Shown here piece after piece: positions 7,164 through 15,847 of a stretch of 38,866 bases of DNA. Both the position numbers and the translations under genes were made by a program. Location: NCBI GenBank assembly GCA_903826205.1, contig CAIKDP010000250.1, positions 1 through 38,866 on the forward strand, read 5' to 3'. This DNA comes from Akkermansiaceae bacterium (GTDB taxonomy: Bacteria; Verrucomicrobiota; Verrucomicrobiia; Verrucomicrobiales; Akkermansiaceae). The notes beneath the pieces were generated by a model, which ran no database searches, had not been told where the DNA came from, and saw only the letters and a program-made list of their open reading frames with translations. Positions within the stretch are counted from its first letter, which is position 1. The number at the start of each line of letters is the position of its first letter.

Positions 7164-7649
7164 ATGTCCCTCGATCCGCTCCTCCACTTGTTGTGCCGCA
7201 AGGCGCGCTTTTCCCATCAGGAACTGGGCGAACTGCTCGCCATCCCGCCGCAGGCGATAGCCGAGCGGATTGCCGCCTGGGAAAATGACGGGACCATCCT
7301 CGGCTACCATGCCGTGATCAACCCCGAAATTGCCGGCGACACTGCGGTGTCGGCCTTCATTGAAGTGAAGGTCACGCCCGAGCGCGGCGGCGGATTTGAT
7401 CGACTGGCCATGCGCGTGGCGCGCTTTGAGCAGGTGGTTTCCTGTTATCTCGCCAGCGGCGGTTACGATCTGATGGTGGTGGTGGAAGGCGGGGACCTGC
7501 GCGAGGTCGCCCGTTTTGTGTCCGAAAAACTCAGCACGCTCGAAGGGGTGATTTCCACCGCCACCCATTTCCGGCTCAAGACCTACAAGGAAAACGGCTT
7601 CCTCTTCGAACACGAAGCCGTGACCGAGCGCCTCGCCGTCTCGCCCTGA
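7164..7649 (+). CDS. Lrp/AsnC family transcriptional regulator
   Basis: 161 residues with the two-part Lrp layout. The N-terminal winged helix-turn-helix covers about residues 5-50 (FSHQELGELL, then IPPQAIAERIAAWENDGTILGYHAVINPE). The C-terminal RAM/ligand domain covers about 58-145 (SAFIEVKV, GGYDLMVVVEG, LSTLEGVISTATHFRLKTYKENG). Such proteins assemble as dimers or octamers and respond to amino acids. The start is the first ATG, giving the usual short N-terminus. No obvious target gene adjoins it, since it is convergent with the fucosidase gene and separated from the carboxypeptidase gene by a repeat spacer. Confidence 0.92.
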   Translation: MSLDPLLHLLCRKARFSHQELGELLAIPPQAIAERIAAWENDGTILGYHAVINPEIAGDTAVSAFIEVKVTPERGGGFDRLAMRVARFEQVVSCYLASGGYDLMVVVEGGDLREVARFVSEKLSTLEGVISTATHFRLKTYKENGFLFEHEAVTERLAVSP

Positions 7650-7717
7650 GAAGAAGCCTGTTCACCAATCCTTGGCATGGAACACCTGTGGACGTCCGTG
7701 CCTATCCGGTCAAAGAA

Positions 7718-7785
7718 AACCACTGAAACACTGAAGGCCGCTGAGATCACTGCAATCCGTGAAGAAATCAGTGTCCTCAGTGGTT
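7718..7785. repeat. Imperfect inverted repeat of the AACCAC/GTGGTT dispersed family
   Basis: The left arm (7718-7734) starts AACCACTGA and the right arm (7768-7785) ends CTCAGTGGTT. They are complementary except for about two positions and enclose about 33 bases, so the element could fold into one long stem. It sits between convergent genes. Related fragments occur at 8919-8951, 24819-24851 and 28658-28700. Confidence 0.5.
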
Positions 7786-7828
7786 CAATCTGCGGGTCTA
7801 ACCCCATGCAGTCCAACCTGCGGACCCG

Positions 7829-8794
7829 TCAGCGCGGCTTGCGGATCATCTCGCCGACCTCGTGGAGCGTCTTGAGATCGATGTCGCGGATTTTACCGGC
7901 GCGGTCGGGGGCGACATCAAGGGAGAAAATATTGTCGGATTTCACGGCGGCGAGATAGTCTTGATAGATATCCGCGGCCGGCACGACGCGGGAGTCCCAT
8001 TCGGGCATGGTATAGAACCAGCGGCCGTAGCCGGTGCCTTCCTTGCGGCCGCCGAGAATCGGATAGGTGAATTCCGCAGCGCGACAGCCCTTGGCCTTGG
8101 CTGCGTCATCCAACACGAAGCCCGCACCCATTTCACCGATGTGCAGGTCGGCCCCGGTCCGGTTGCCATTGGATCCGGCGAAGCAATTGGGCTGGAATTG
8201 TTTGATCCATTGCACGGTGGTGGCCAGATCCAGCCCGCCGTCGGTTTGGGCGAAGTCGAGCCAGAAGAACTCGATCGGGCCATATTGCGTGCAGAGTTCC
8301 TTCAACTGGGCTTTCTTCAGCTCGGCGTTTTTATTGTCGGGCCAGGTCCAGTCGCCTTCCGAAAAATACAGCGCCAGCTTGAGCCCGTGGCGGTCGCAGG
8401 CCTCGCGCATTTTCTTGAGCGCGTCGACCATCAGCGGGCTTCGGGTGACTTTGCGCTCGGTCGTCTGCGTGTCCCACAGACAGAACCCGTCATGGTGTTT
8501 GGTTAGAAACAGGATATACTTCATGCCGGCGTCCTTGGCCGCCTCGCACCATTGGTCGGGGTCGAAGCCGGTCGGATTGAAAAAGTCCACCTGCTTGACC
8601 CCGCGCGTCCACTCGACGTTGGAAAACGTGCTGAACGACCAGCACACGAACATCCCGAAACGCAGGTCGCGGAACTCCCGGATCCGCGCGTCGCTGACGG
8701 GCGGCGGTTCGGCGCTGGCAAGAGAGGTAGGCAATGCCAGCAACAGCCCGGTGAGCATGAGTGACAGGAAATGGCGTGGGGAGCGGTTGCGCAT
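7829..8794 (-). CDS. Alpha-L-fucosidase (GH29), exported
   Basis: 321 residues from the ATG at 8794, chosen because it opens into a signal peptide (HFLSLMLTGLLLALPTSLASAE); the frame runs further upstream but with no export signal. The mature part is the GH29 TIM barrel: RFGMFVCWS, WCEAAKDAGMKYILFLTKHHDGFCLWDT (the HHDGF block is diagnostic), LALYFSEGDW, and EFFWLDFAQTDGG, where the Asp of WLD aligns with the catalytic nucleophile. The common form is WFDGG, so the following Phe is atypical. It ends with NIFSLDVAPDRAGKI, a usual close of the barrel, and has no C-terminal beta-sandwich. It removes terminal L-fucose from glycans, probably in the periplasm or outside the cell. Confidence 0.9.
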   Translation of the reverse strand: MRNRSPRHFLSLMLTGLLLALPTSLASAEPPPVSDARIREFRDLRFGMFVCWSFSTFSNVEWTRGVKQVDFFNPTGFDPDQWCEAAKDAGMKYILFLTKHHDGFCLWDTQTTERKVTRSPLMVDALKKMREACDRHGLKLALYFSEGDWTWPDNKNAELKKAQLKELCTQYGPIEFFWLDFAQTDGGLDLATTVQWIKQFQPNCFAGSNGNRTGADLHIGEMGAGFVLDDAAKAKGCRAAEFTYPILGGRKEGTGYGRWFYTMPEWDSRVVPAADIYQDYLAAVKSDNIFSLDVAPDRAGKIRDIDLKTLHEVGEMIRKPR

Positions 8795-8918
8795 AAGGCA
8801 GCCAGAATGCGGCATGGCTGGCCGGCTGGCAAGTTGAATCCGTGCTGACGGGACCATGCGCGGCGGAAAATCTTCGTTAACCCTGAAAACCGAAGTTTGA
8901 TATCGGCGGTTAGTTAGA

Positions 8919-8951
8919 TTAACCACAGATTACGCTGATTGCACGGATTGA
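8919..8951 (+). repeat. Copy of the AACCACAGATTAC... dispersed intergenic repeat
   Basis: About 30 bases beginning AACCACAGATTACGCTGATT, made of loosely repeating 9-10 bp words (AGATTAC, TGATTGC, CGGATTG). It matches in style the fragments at 7718-7785, 24819-24851 and 28658-28700. It lies in the gap between the fucosidase gene and the large secreted protein gene. Confidence 0.5.
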
Positions 8952-8959
8952 AATAGGTT

Positions 8960-8990
8960 CCATTTGCAACTTCTCCGAAGTTGCAAATGG
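8960..8990. terminator. Perfect 14-bp hairpin downstream of the large secreted protein gene
   Basis: CCATTTGCAACTTC and GAAGTTGCAAATGG are exact complements around a 3-base TCC loop. The hairpin begins about 10 bases after the TGA (9000-9002) of the minus-strand gene, the right place for a transcript end. There is no T-run on either side. Its 14 perfect base pairs make it the strongest hairpin I found in the window. Confidence 0.55.
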
Positions 8991-8999
8991 TGACGCAAA

Positions 9000-11411
9000 T
9001 CACGGTGCCGTCACTTCTTCCACCCGCAGGAATCGCTGCGGCACGTTGCGGGTGGAATAGAACCTTTGAATGAGTCCGCCGTTGCCGGCGATGGCGCTTT
9101 CCACCGTTGTCCAGACGGACAGGTCAGACGAACCTTCGATCCGATAGGTCTTGCCCATGGCGGCAGGAAAAGTGAACTCGATTGCCGTGCGAACCTCCGC
9201 CACCAGTGCGGGATGGTCCGCGATATCCAGCGGTGATTTGCCCGTTGCGACCTCGTAGCCATCAAGGAAACTGTCGCCATCTGTGTCGGTGACATTCGGA
9301 TTGGTGCCATACACCACGCTTTCCTGATAGTTTGTCAGTCCGTCTCCATCGTTGTCCCGCATGTCGGGCTCGAAGGTGGCCGTGATTGTCTTGTTGGAAT
9401 TCATCAATAGCGAAAGCGGATTATCAGCGCCCGTGGCGTCGCCTGACCATGTGGTAAAAATATAGCCGGGGTTGGGCGTGACAGAGATAGACGCGATGGT
9501 GTCGAGCAGGTAGATGCCGCCACCTGTGACAGTGCCATTGCTGCCGCCGGTCACCAGGCCTCGGCAGCTGACCTGAATCATTTCGCCAACGCTCGTATTC
9601 ACATAACTGCCGGAGGCCGAAGTCTCCATTTTCACCGCCTTGACCAGATAGGTATAACTCGTGCCGGTGCCCGCGCCGGCGTGGGTGTAGGTGAGGGTGG
9701 AGCATGGAAGAGGCGATCCCGCGGGGTCATTGGTGCTGGTAGCGCCCCCGGTCAAGCGGGTGAAGGGTCCGGCTGCGGATGGGGCCATATACACATGATA
9801 GCCCAGCGCCGCATCAGCCGATGCCTGCCAAGTGAGAACCACGCCGTCAGCGCTCGAAGCGGCGCTGACGTTTGCTGGAGGCCGCACGGTGTGCAACCGC
9901 AGCGTGGGATCGCCGAGCAGTCCTTGATGGATGTACCGGTTGTAACCGTACCATCCCCAACCGCCGGTAGACGGGTGTTCGTTGTTGTTGACGGTGTAGC
10001 GCGAGGCATATCCGAGCACCTCGCCCAGCGCCATGTGATAGAGATGGAAATATCCCCGGCCGGACCAGACTGAAGCCAGCCCGAGCGAATCCGGCGTCCC
10101 GCAGAGCGGCGCCCGGAGAAAGTTATTGGTCGAATCCCAGTCGCCGAAATAACTGCCAAACAGCATGCAGAAAACGGCCTTCGAGTCGCGTGACGCGAAA
10201 TCAGCCGTCGTGCCGACCCCGCCGGCACTCGTGAACCATCCCGGACCGCAGCCATATGCCAGCAGAACCGGCGTGGTGCCGAGCGTGCCAAACCAATCCA
10301 GATCATCCACCTGGCCGGCGTTCCGACCAAAGAAGGCGATGCCATTGCGATACCCCGACGCCGCGAACGCCTGACCGTAGAAATAACCGAAATTATCGTC
10401 GATGAGCGCGCGCCGCTGCACGCTGGCATAGGCTCCAAGACCGCGGCGGAATTGATGGTCGCGGACCAGATATTGTCGCAGCAACTCCGTCTCACTCACC
10501 CCGGTCGACGCGTCGGGCATATTGGATAAATCCACGCGACCCGCCTGCAACTCAACGTCGGACGGGAGGTTGGGCTGATCGAATTTGCCATCGCCTGGCA
10601 CGTTGCGATTGCGCAGATCGGCGAGAGCCTGCGCCGAGTTGTTAGCCGAGGTGTCCGTCCACGTGCCATTCACATCGGCGTAGTAGGCGTCGGTGGGCCA
10701 CGCCCCGGAATGATCGGCATGCCCGTCCGGCGCCATGATACCGGAATAGGGCACCGCGACATGACCCACGATCAACAGTGCCCAGTCCGGCCCTGGCGCG
10801 GAATTGTAGTCGGCCTGCACGATCGCCCGGACACTCGTCAGCTCCGCGAGCCGCGCGGCGCAATCGGCGGGGTCGGTGGAATTCGCGGCAACGGTTGAGC
10901 GTGCCACATAGTGCTGGAAAACGGTCCAACCATCGCCGGTGAGATTGCTCACCAAGAGCGCCAACTCCGGCGCGAGCGGCGTGCTCATCGAGGCATCCAC
11001 AAGCAGACATATTTTCCCGCGGTGTTCGACCAGCGGGATCTGCTCACCCGCGACAATCGAGCCGTAGGCCGTCGTGGCCCCCGTGGAACAGGTGCGTTGA
11101 AATGAATACTCGTAAGCCACGCCTTGCTGTGCCGAGGCGTCCTCATAGCTGACATCGTCGTTGCCGAGGGTTATCGCCGTGCCCCAGGACGTGGCGCCTT
11201 TGACGCGCCGCCAGAATTTCAGCCCGGTCACATTGGTCGCACTGTTCCAACCGAGGGTGATGCGGGGTGGAACGGCGGCAGTGACCGCGGTGAGTTCCAC
11301 AGCCGTTTCGCGCGCCGTCTGGGCAAGGGCGCTGACCGTCAGCCCCACCAAGGCGAGGCCGGTGCAAAGGGCGTGCTGTGGCCCTCTGGTTGCTTGCCTA
11401 AAGAAGAACAT
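9000..11411 (-). CDS. Large secreted protein: gingipain-like region, Fn3, bacterial repeat and calcium-binding tail
   Basis: 803 residues from the ATG at 11411, which opens a signal peptide ending ALAQ. Domains in order: an N-terminal Fn3-like segment (PRITLGWNSATNVTGL); a long region resembling C25 cysteine peptidases or their inactive relatives (LLIVGHVAVPYSG, AWPTDAYYADVNGTWTD, VFCMLFGSYFGDWD, closing HQGLLGDPTLRLH); an Fn3 domain (PPANVSAASSADGVVLTW); an InlB-like repeat (GYIFTTWSGDATGAD, NSNKTITATFEP); thrombospondin type-3-like calcium loops (DNDGDGLTNYQE, DTDGDSFLDGYE); and a short final domain. The catalytic His-Cys pair is not certain: candidate cysteines are in AYGCGPGW and AVFCMLFG. 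It is probably a cell-surface or secreted protein. It is divergent from the helicase gene and ends at a strong hairpin. Confidence 0.75.
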   Translation of the reverse strand: MFFFRQATRGPQHALCTGLALVGLTVSALAQTARETAVELTAVTAAVPPRITLGWNSATNVTGLKFWRRVKGATSWGTAITLGNDDVSYEDASAQQGVAYEYSFQRTCSTGATTAYGSIVAGEQIPLVEHRGKICLLVDASMSTPLAPELALLVSNLTGDGWTVFQHYVARSTVAANSTDPADCAARLAELTSVRAIVQADYNSAPGPDWALLIVGHVAVPYSGIMAPDGHADHSGAWPTDAYYADVNGTWTDTSANNSAQALADLRNRNVPGDGKFDQPNLPSDVELQAGRVDLSNMPDASTGVSETELLRQYLVRDHQFRRGLGAYASVQRRALIDDNFGYFYGQAFAASGYRNGIAFFGRNAGQVDDLDWFGTLGTTPVLLAYGCGPGWFTSAGGVGTTADFASRDSKAVFCMLFGSYFGDWDSTNNFLRAPLCGTPDSLGLASVWSGRGYFHLYHMALGEVLGYASRYTVNNNEHPSTGGWGWYGYNRYIHQGLLGDPTLRLHTVRPPANVSAASSADGVVLTWQASADAALGYHVYMAPSAAGPFTRLTGGATSTNDPAGSPLPCSTLTYTHAGAGTGTSYTYLVKAVKMETSASGSYVNTSVGEMIQVSCRGLVTGGSNGTVTGGGIYLLDTIASISVTPNPGYIFTTWSGDATGADNPLSLLMNSNKTITATFEPDMRDNDGDGLTNYQESVVYGTNPNVTDTDGDSFLDGYEVATGKSPLDIADHPALVAEVRTAIEFTFPAAMGKTYRIEGSSDLSVWTTVESAIAGNGGLIQRFYSTRNVPQRFLRVEEVTAP

Positions 11412-11584
11412 AAGGGGGGTATATGAAGCAAAGCGCCGCTGAATGCGCATGCAGGGGCCAACATGCGCATTGGCAGGCTGGGAGGCAAACGGAAAAATCA
11501 TTTCAAGTCATTGGAGCAGATTGGGCGCTTCCGCGCACACCGGGATTGCCAACTCCACGCCCCCCTGCTTCCATCCGCGTGCCG

Positions 11585-13591
11585 ATGGCCAACGCATTCT
11601 CATTCAACTCACTCAACCCAGCCCAGCGCCAAGCCGTGGGCGCGTTGGACGGACCGGTCATGATCCTGGCGGGTGCCGGCACGGGCAAAACCCGCACTGT
11701 CACCTGCCGTATCGCCCACATGCTGGAAAAGATGATTCCGCCAGCGGACATCCTCGCCGTCACCTTTACTAACAAAGCAGCCAGCGAGATGCGCGAGCGC
11801 ATCGGCGGCATGGTCTCGAAAAAAGCCGCCGCCGACATGACCGTCTGCACGTTTCACTCGCTGTGCGTGCGGTTGCTACGCGGCGGCATCGACAAACTCG
11901 GCTACAAGCGCAATTTCTCGATCTGCTCGCACAGCGACCAGGTGGGCCTGATGAAACAACTGCTGGTGCGCAAGGGCGGCAGCGATGAGAAAGTCAAACC
12001 GGACACCGTGCTGGCCGCCATCTCCAAGGCCAAAAACAAGGGTGAGGATCCGGCGGAGATCGAGGACGAATTTTTCGCCACCCTCGCCGTGGCCTATCAG
12101 AACGAGCTGCGCGCCCAGAACGCCGTGGATTTCGACGACCTCTTGTTGCTCGCCGAGCAGGTCTTGCGCGAGCACCACGACGTGCGCGAACATTTCCGCC
12201 AACGCTACAAACGCGTCACCGTCGATGAGTTCCAGGACACCAACGCCCTCCAGATGCGCTTGCTCCAACAACTCGTCGCCGCTCCCTATCATGTGTGCGT
12301 GGTCGGTGATGACGACCAGTCGATCTACGGCTGGCGCGGCGCGGAGGTCGCCAACATCCTGCAATTTGAAAAATTCTTCCCCGACCCGAAGATCATTCGG
12401 TTAGAAGAGAACTACCGTTCGACCCACGCGGTGCTGCACACAGCCAACAGCCTGATCAAGCACAACCGCGGGCGGCGCGAGAAAATCCTGCGTTCCACCC
12501 GCAAGGGCGGCGATCCGGTGCGCATCGTGGCGATGCCCGGTGATGACGAGGAAGCCGAGTTCATTGCCGAGGAAATCATCGCCGAAAAGGGAGGCGCCGC
12601 CGGACACGCGTGGGAGGACTTCGCCGTGTTGTTCCGCACCAACGGCCAAAGCCGCAAGCTCGAACTCGCCTTCCGCGAACGCAAAATCCCCTACCGCATG
12701 GTCGGCGCCCAAAGCTTTTACGACCGCCGCGAGGTGCGCGATGTGCTCGCCTACGCGCAATTGCTCGTCTCGCCCGAGGCGGATGTGCCGCTGCTGCGCA
12801 TCCTCAACGCACCCAACCGTGGCATCGGCCAGGCCAGCGCCGTATTGGCCACCGAGTGGAGCCGTGAGCACCACCAAAGCGTGTGGCAGGCGCTGTGCGA
12901 CCCGGACTTCACCTATCAACTCGGCGGCAAGACCCGCCACTGTATCGAGGCGTTTGTGGCGCTCATCGCCGGCGCCAAAAACCGCATTGATCTCAACCAC
13001 GAAAACCCCGCCGATGTCCTCAACGATCTGATCAAGACCATCGAATACCTGTCATGGATCGAGCGCTCGTGCAAAAGCGACAGCGAGCGCCAGCAACGCG
13101 GCGAAGGCATCCAGAGCGTCATCGACAGCCTCCGCAGCCATGCCGCCAAAGGCAAGAAACTCCAGTCCTTTCTCGACGACAGCGCGCTGGCGTCCGACCG
13201 CGAGGATGAGGACTTGGAAAAAAAGCAGGGAGCCACCCTCATCACGTTGCATGCCTCAAAAGGTTTGGAGTTTCCCATCGTCTATCTGGTCGGCCTGGAG
13301 GAAGGGTTTTTGCCGCACACCCGCAGCATCGCTGATGGCACCAAGGACGAGGAACGCCGCTTGCTCTACGTCGGCATCACCCGCGCCCAGGACCAACTGA
13401 CCATGACCTATTGCGCAACCCGCATCAAATGGGGCCAGCAAACCGGTTGCCAACCCAGCAGTTTCATCGGCGAGCTCGACGACGAGCACCTCAATCACAC
13501 GACCTATGATGACCTCCTCGGCGCCGAACCCAGCACCGATGAACTCGACAATTTTTTCGGCAACCTCAAGGGGATGCTGGATGAGATTTGA
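11585..13591 (+). CDS. ATP-dependent DNA helicase, UvrD/Rep/PcrA superfamily 1
   Basis: 668 residues from the ATG at 11585, where the sequence begins with the conserved LNPAQRQAV block (10-18); the longer frame back to 11423 adds an unlike leader. Motifs: Walker A AGAGTGKT (29-36), VTFTNKAASEM, TFHSLCVRLLR, VDEFQDTN (Walker B), VVGDDDQSIYGWRGA, LEENYRS, TLHASKGLEFPIVYLVG, and ERRLLYVGITRAQ. A 3'-5' helicase of this kind acts in replication restart or excision repair. The length is close to Rep and shorter than UvrD/PcrA, and the UvrD C-terminal Tudor-like extension appears absent, so it is probably Rep-like. The galactosidase gene follows after 24 bases. Confidence 0.94.
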   Translation: MANAFSFNSLNPAQRQAVGALDGPVMILAGAGTGKTRTVTCRIAHMLEKMIPPADILAVTFTNKAASEMRERIGGMVSKKAAADMTVCTFHSLCVRLLRGGIDKLGYKRNFSICSHSDQVGLMKQLLVRKGGSDEKVKPDTVLAAISKAKNKGEDPAEIEDEFFATLAVAYQNELRAQNAVDFDDLLLLAEQVLREHHDVREHFRQRYKRVTVDEFQDTNALQMRLLQQLVAAPYHVCVVGDDDQSIYGWRGAEVANILQFEKFFPDPKIIRLEENYRSTHAVLHTANSLIKHNRGRREKILRSTRKGGDPVRIVAMPGDDEEAEFIAEEIIAEKGGAAGHAWEDFAVLFRTNGQSRKLELAFRERKIPYRMVGAQSFYDRREVRDVLAYAQLLVSPEADVPLLRILNAPNRGIGQASAVLATEWSREHHQSVWQALCDPDFTYQLGGKTRHCIEAFVALIAGAKNRIDLNHENPADVLNDLIKTIEYLSWIERSCKSDSERQQRGEGIQSVIDSLRSHAAKGKKLQSFLDDSALASDREDEDLEKKQGATLITLHASKGLEFPIVYLVGLEEGFLPHTRSIADGTKDEERRLLYVGITRAQDQLTMTYCATRIKWGQQTGCQPSSFIGELDDEHLNHTTYDDLLGAEPSTDELDNFFGNLKGMLDEI

Positions 13592-13615
13592 CTCCTGACA
13601 AACCCCGGACACGAC

Positions 13616-15202
13616 ATGAAACATCACCTTGCCGCACTTTTCGCCTTGTGCTCCGCCCTGTCGATGGCGGCGGAGACCCCTGCACCACCGCCGCTCGAAC
13701 TCGGCATTCTAACACCCAAGCCCGGCTCCGCGCCGCGCCTGAATGGTCCCACGATCCATGGTGCCCGTCCCGGCAACCCGTTTCTTTACCGCATTGCCTG
13801 TCAGGGTCTGCGGCCGGTCCAATTCAGCGCCGATGGGCTGCCCTCTTCCCTGCAGCTCGATCCAGGCACCGGCATCATCACCGGCACCACCCCCCAAACC
13901 GGCACGTACCGCGTCACGCTGCACGCGAAAAACGCCAGCGGTGAGGCATCGCGGTTGTTCCGCATCGTCGCGGGCGAGACGCTGGCCCTCACCCCGCCGA
14001 TGGGCTGGAACCATTGGTACACCCACTATGACCGCATCACCGACAAGTTGATGCGCGAAGCCGCCGAGGTCATGATCTCCAGCGGCATGGCGGATGTGGG
14101 CTATCAATACGTCAACATCGACGATTGTTGGATGAACGCGCCGGCCAACAAGGACCCGCTGCGCGTCGGACCGTTGCGCGACGCGCAGGGCAACATGGTT
14201 CCTAACAAACATTTCCCCGACATGCGGGCGCTTACCGGCTTCATCCACGGCAAAGGCCTGAAAGCCGGGCTTTACACCTCACCCGGGCGCCTCACCTGTG
14301 GCGGCTTTGCCGGTTCCTATGGGCACGAACGACAGGATGCCGAGTTGTATGCCGGTTGGGGTTTTGATTTTCTCAAATACGATTGGTGTTCCTATGACAG
14401 CATCGCGGAAAACGGCGATCCCAAGGCGCCGGAGGTCCCGCATTGGGGCAAAGGTGGCGCCAAACTGCCCGTCCATAAATATCCCTATCAACTCATGGGC
14501 GGCATCCTCAAACAACAGAAGCGCGACATCATTTTCAATCTCTGCCAATACGGCAAGGGCAACGTCTGGGAATGGGGCGCGGAGGTCGGCGGGCACAGTT
14601 GGCGCACTGCCGGCGACCTTGGCTTTGAACTCAATCGCATCACCGAGGTGGCGCTCAAAAATGCGGGTTACCGGGCATGGTCAAAGCCCGGCTCATGGAA
14701 TGACCCGGATTACATCCAGATCGGTCAAATAGGCAATGCCAACGGCATGGGCCAACCCGAGCCATGCCCGATCAGCCCCAACGAGCAATATTCCTACATG
14801 TCGCTGTGGTCGCTGATGGCCGCGCCGTTGATTTTCAGCGGCGACATGGGCAAGCTCGACGAATTCACCATCAATATCCTCTGCAACCCGGAAGTCATTG
14901 ACATCAACCAGGATGCCCTCGGCCAGTGTGGCTGTGTCGTCGTGCTCAACGAAAAAACCTATCTGATGGTCAAGGACCTTGAGGATGGCGGCAAGGCGGT
15001 CGGACTGTTCAACCGCTGCGAAGTGCCCGCCGAGATGACCGTTGCCTGGTCCGTCCTCGGTCTAACCGGCCCCATGCAAGTCCGTGATGTGTGGCGCCAA
15101 AAAGACCTCGGCAGCGCCAATTCCTCCTATCCCGCGGTTGTCCCCCGGCATGGCGTGGTGATGTTGCGCCTGTCCAAAGGGGATGGTGGCAAGGGCCAAT
15201 GA
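13616..15202 (+). CDS. Alpha-galactosidase (GH27) with N-terminal Ig-like domain, exported
   Basis: 528 residues with a signal peptide (MKHHLAALFALCSALSMAAE). Residues about 26-120 are an Ig-like putative carbohydrate-associated domain of the He_PIG type (FSADGLPSSLQLDPGTGIITGTTPQTGTY in part). The GH27 TIM barrel then starts at TPPMGWNHWYT. VNIDDCW is the canonical substrate-pocket block. The nucleophile is D256 in LKYDW and the likely acid/base is D334 in SWRTAGD; SWNDPD follows at about 360-365. The C-terminal beta domain is present. It cleaves terminal alpha-galactose (or alpha-N-acetylgalactosamine) residues outside the cytoplasm. It follows the helicase gene by only 24 bases but is functionally unrelated. 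Confidence 0.93.
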   Translation: MKHHLAALFALCSALSMAAETPAPPPLELGILTPKPGSAPRLNGPTIHGARPGNPFLYRIACQGLRPVQFSADGLPSSLQLDPGTGIITGTTPQTGTYRVTLHAKNASGEASRLFRIVAGETLALTPPMGWNHWYTHYDRITDKLMREAAEVMISSGMADVGYQYVNIDDCWMNAPANKDPLRVGPLRDAQGNMVPNKHFPDMRALTGFIHGKGLKAGLYTSPGRLTCGGFAGSYGHERQDAELYAGWGFDFLKYDWCSYDSIAENGDPKAPEVPHWGKGGAKLPVHKYPYQLMGGILKQQKRDIIFNLCQYGKGNVWEWGAEVGGHSWRTAGDLGFELNRITEVALKNAGYRAWSKPGSWNDPDYIQIGQIGNANGMGQPEPCPISPNEQYSYMSLWSLMAAPLIFSGDMGKLDEFTINILCNPEVIDINQDALGQCGCVVVLNEKTYLMVKDLEDGGKAVGLFNRCEVPAEMTVAWSVLGLTGPMQVRDVWRQKDLGSANSSYPAVVPRHGVVMLRLSKGDGGKGQ

Positions 15203-15236
15203 GGGGATGAAAGCCAGTCCATTGCCACACGTGATC

Positions 15237-15259
15237 GAGGGCGATTCGGAGATCGCCTC
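15237..15259 (+). terminator. Imperfect hairpin after the GH27 gene
   Basis: GAGGGCGAT pairs with ATCGCCTC, with one bulged G and a short loop, 34 bases downstream of the galactosidase stop. There is no T-run. It is a weak candidate terminator. Confidence 0.3.
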
Positions 15260-15313
15260 TCCTTGGGTGATTTTCCGCTTTGCGGGCAGGCGGATTTGGC
15301 ATTGAATTCACGC

Positions 15314-15784
15314 ATGATCGACATGTTGGTGCGACTGTATGCGTTGCCGGAGAGTGCGGAGATGTATCGCGAAGTGGCGGCCAAGGGCATCACGCTGCGG
15401 CGGGCCCGCGCCTTCGAAAAGCACACGCTGGCCGCCTTTGCCAAAGAGCATTTCTCGGCCAAATGGGTGAGTGAAATCGAGATTGCTCTCAGCCGCCAAC
15501 CGGTCGCTTGTTATATCGCCACCCGCGACCAGCAAGTCCTGGGTTTTGCCTGTTATGAAACCACGCAGCGCGGGTTTTTCGGACCCACCGGGGTGGCGCC
15601 GGGTGCGCGCGGGCTGGGTGTGGGCAAGGCCTTGCTGTTCAAGGCTCTGGAGGCGTTGCACGAACTCGGTTATGCCTATGCCATCATCGGCGGCGTGGGC
15701 CCCAAGGAGTTCTATGCCGATGCCTGCGGGGCTATCGAGATTGCGGGGAGCGATCCGGGTATTTACGGGGACATCCTGCCCTGA
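15314..15784 (+). CDS. GNAT family N-acetyltransferase
   Basis: 156 residues from the ATG at 15314; the next upstream in-frame start adds 17 unlike residues. The acetyl-CoA pyrophosphate loop is clear in GVAPGARGLGVGKALL (R/Q-x-x-G-x-G/A pattern). It is preceded by the beta-strand QVLGFACYETTQRGFFGPTGV and followed by ALEALHELGYAYAIIGGVGPKEFYADACGA, a usual GNAT ending in which the Tyr of EFY may serve as general acid. The acetylated substrate is unknown. It lies between the galactosidase and thioredoxin-like genes on the same strand with gaps of 111 and 63 bases. Confidence 0.88.
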   Translation: MIDMLVRLYALPESAEMYREVAAKGITLRRARAFEKHTLAAFAKEHFSAKWVSEIEIALSRQPVACYIATRDQQVLGFACYETTQRGFFGPTGVAPGARGLGVGKALLFKALEALHELGYAYAIIGGVGPKEFYADACGAIEIAGSDPGIYGDILP

Positions 15785-15847
15785 CGCAGCGCGGATTTTT
15801 TTGACCTTGCCTCCCCCACTCAGGAACGTAGCTTGAGTTTCGTCACC

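Noticed and set aside
7862-8506. 214-codon plus-strand frame opposite the fucosidase
   Set aside because: The minus strand encodes clear GH29 motifs. The plus frame is low in motif content and mirrors the third-position GC pattern.
15785-15847. Intrinsic terminator before the thioredoxin-like gene (seven T bases)
   Set aside because: No convincing stem precedes the T-run, so it was not listed as a terminator.
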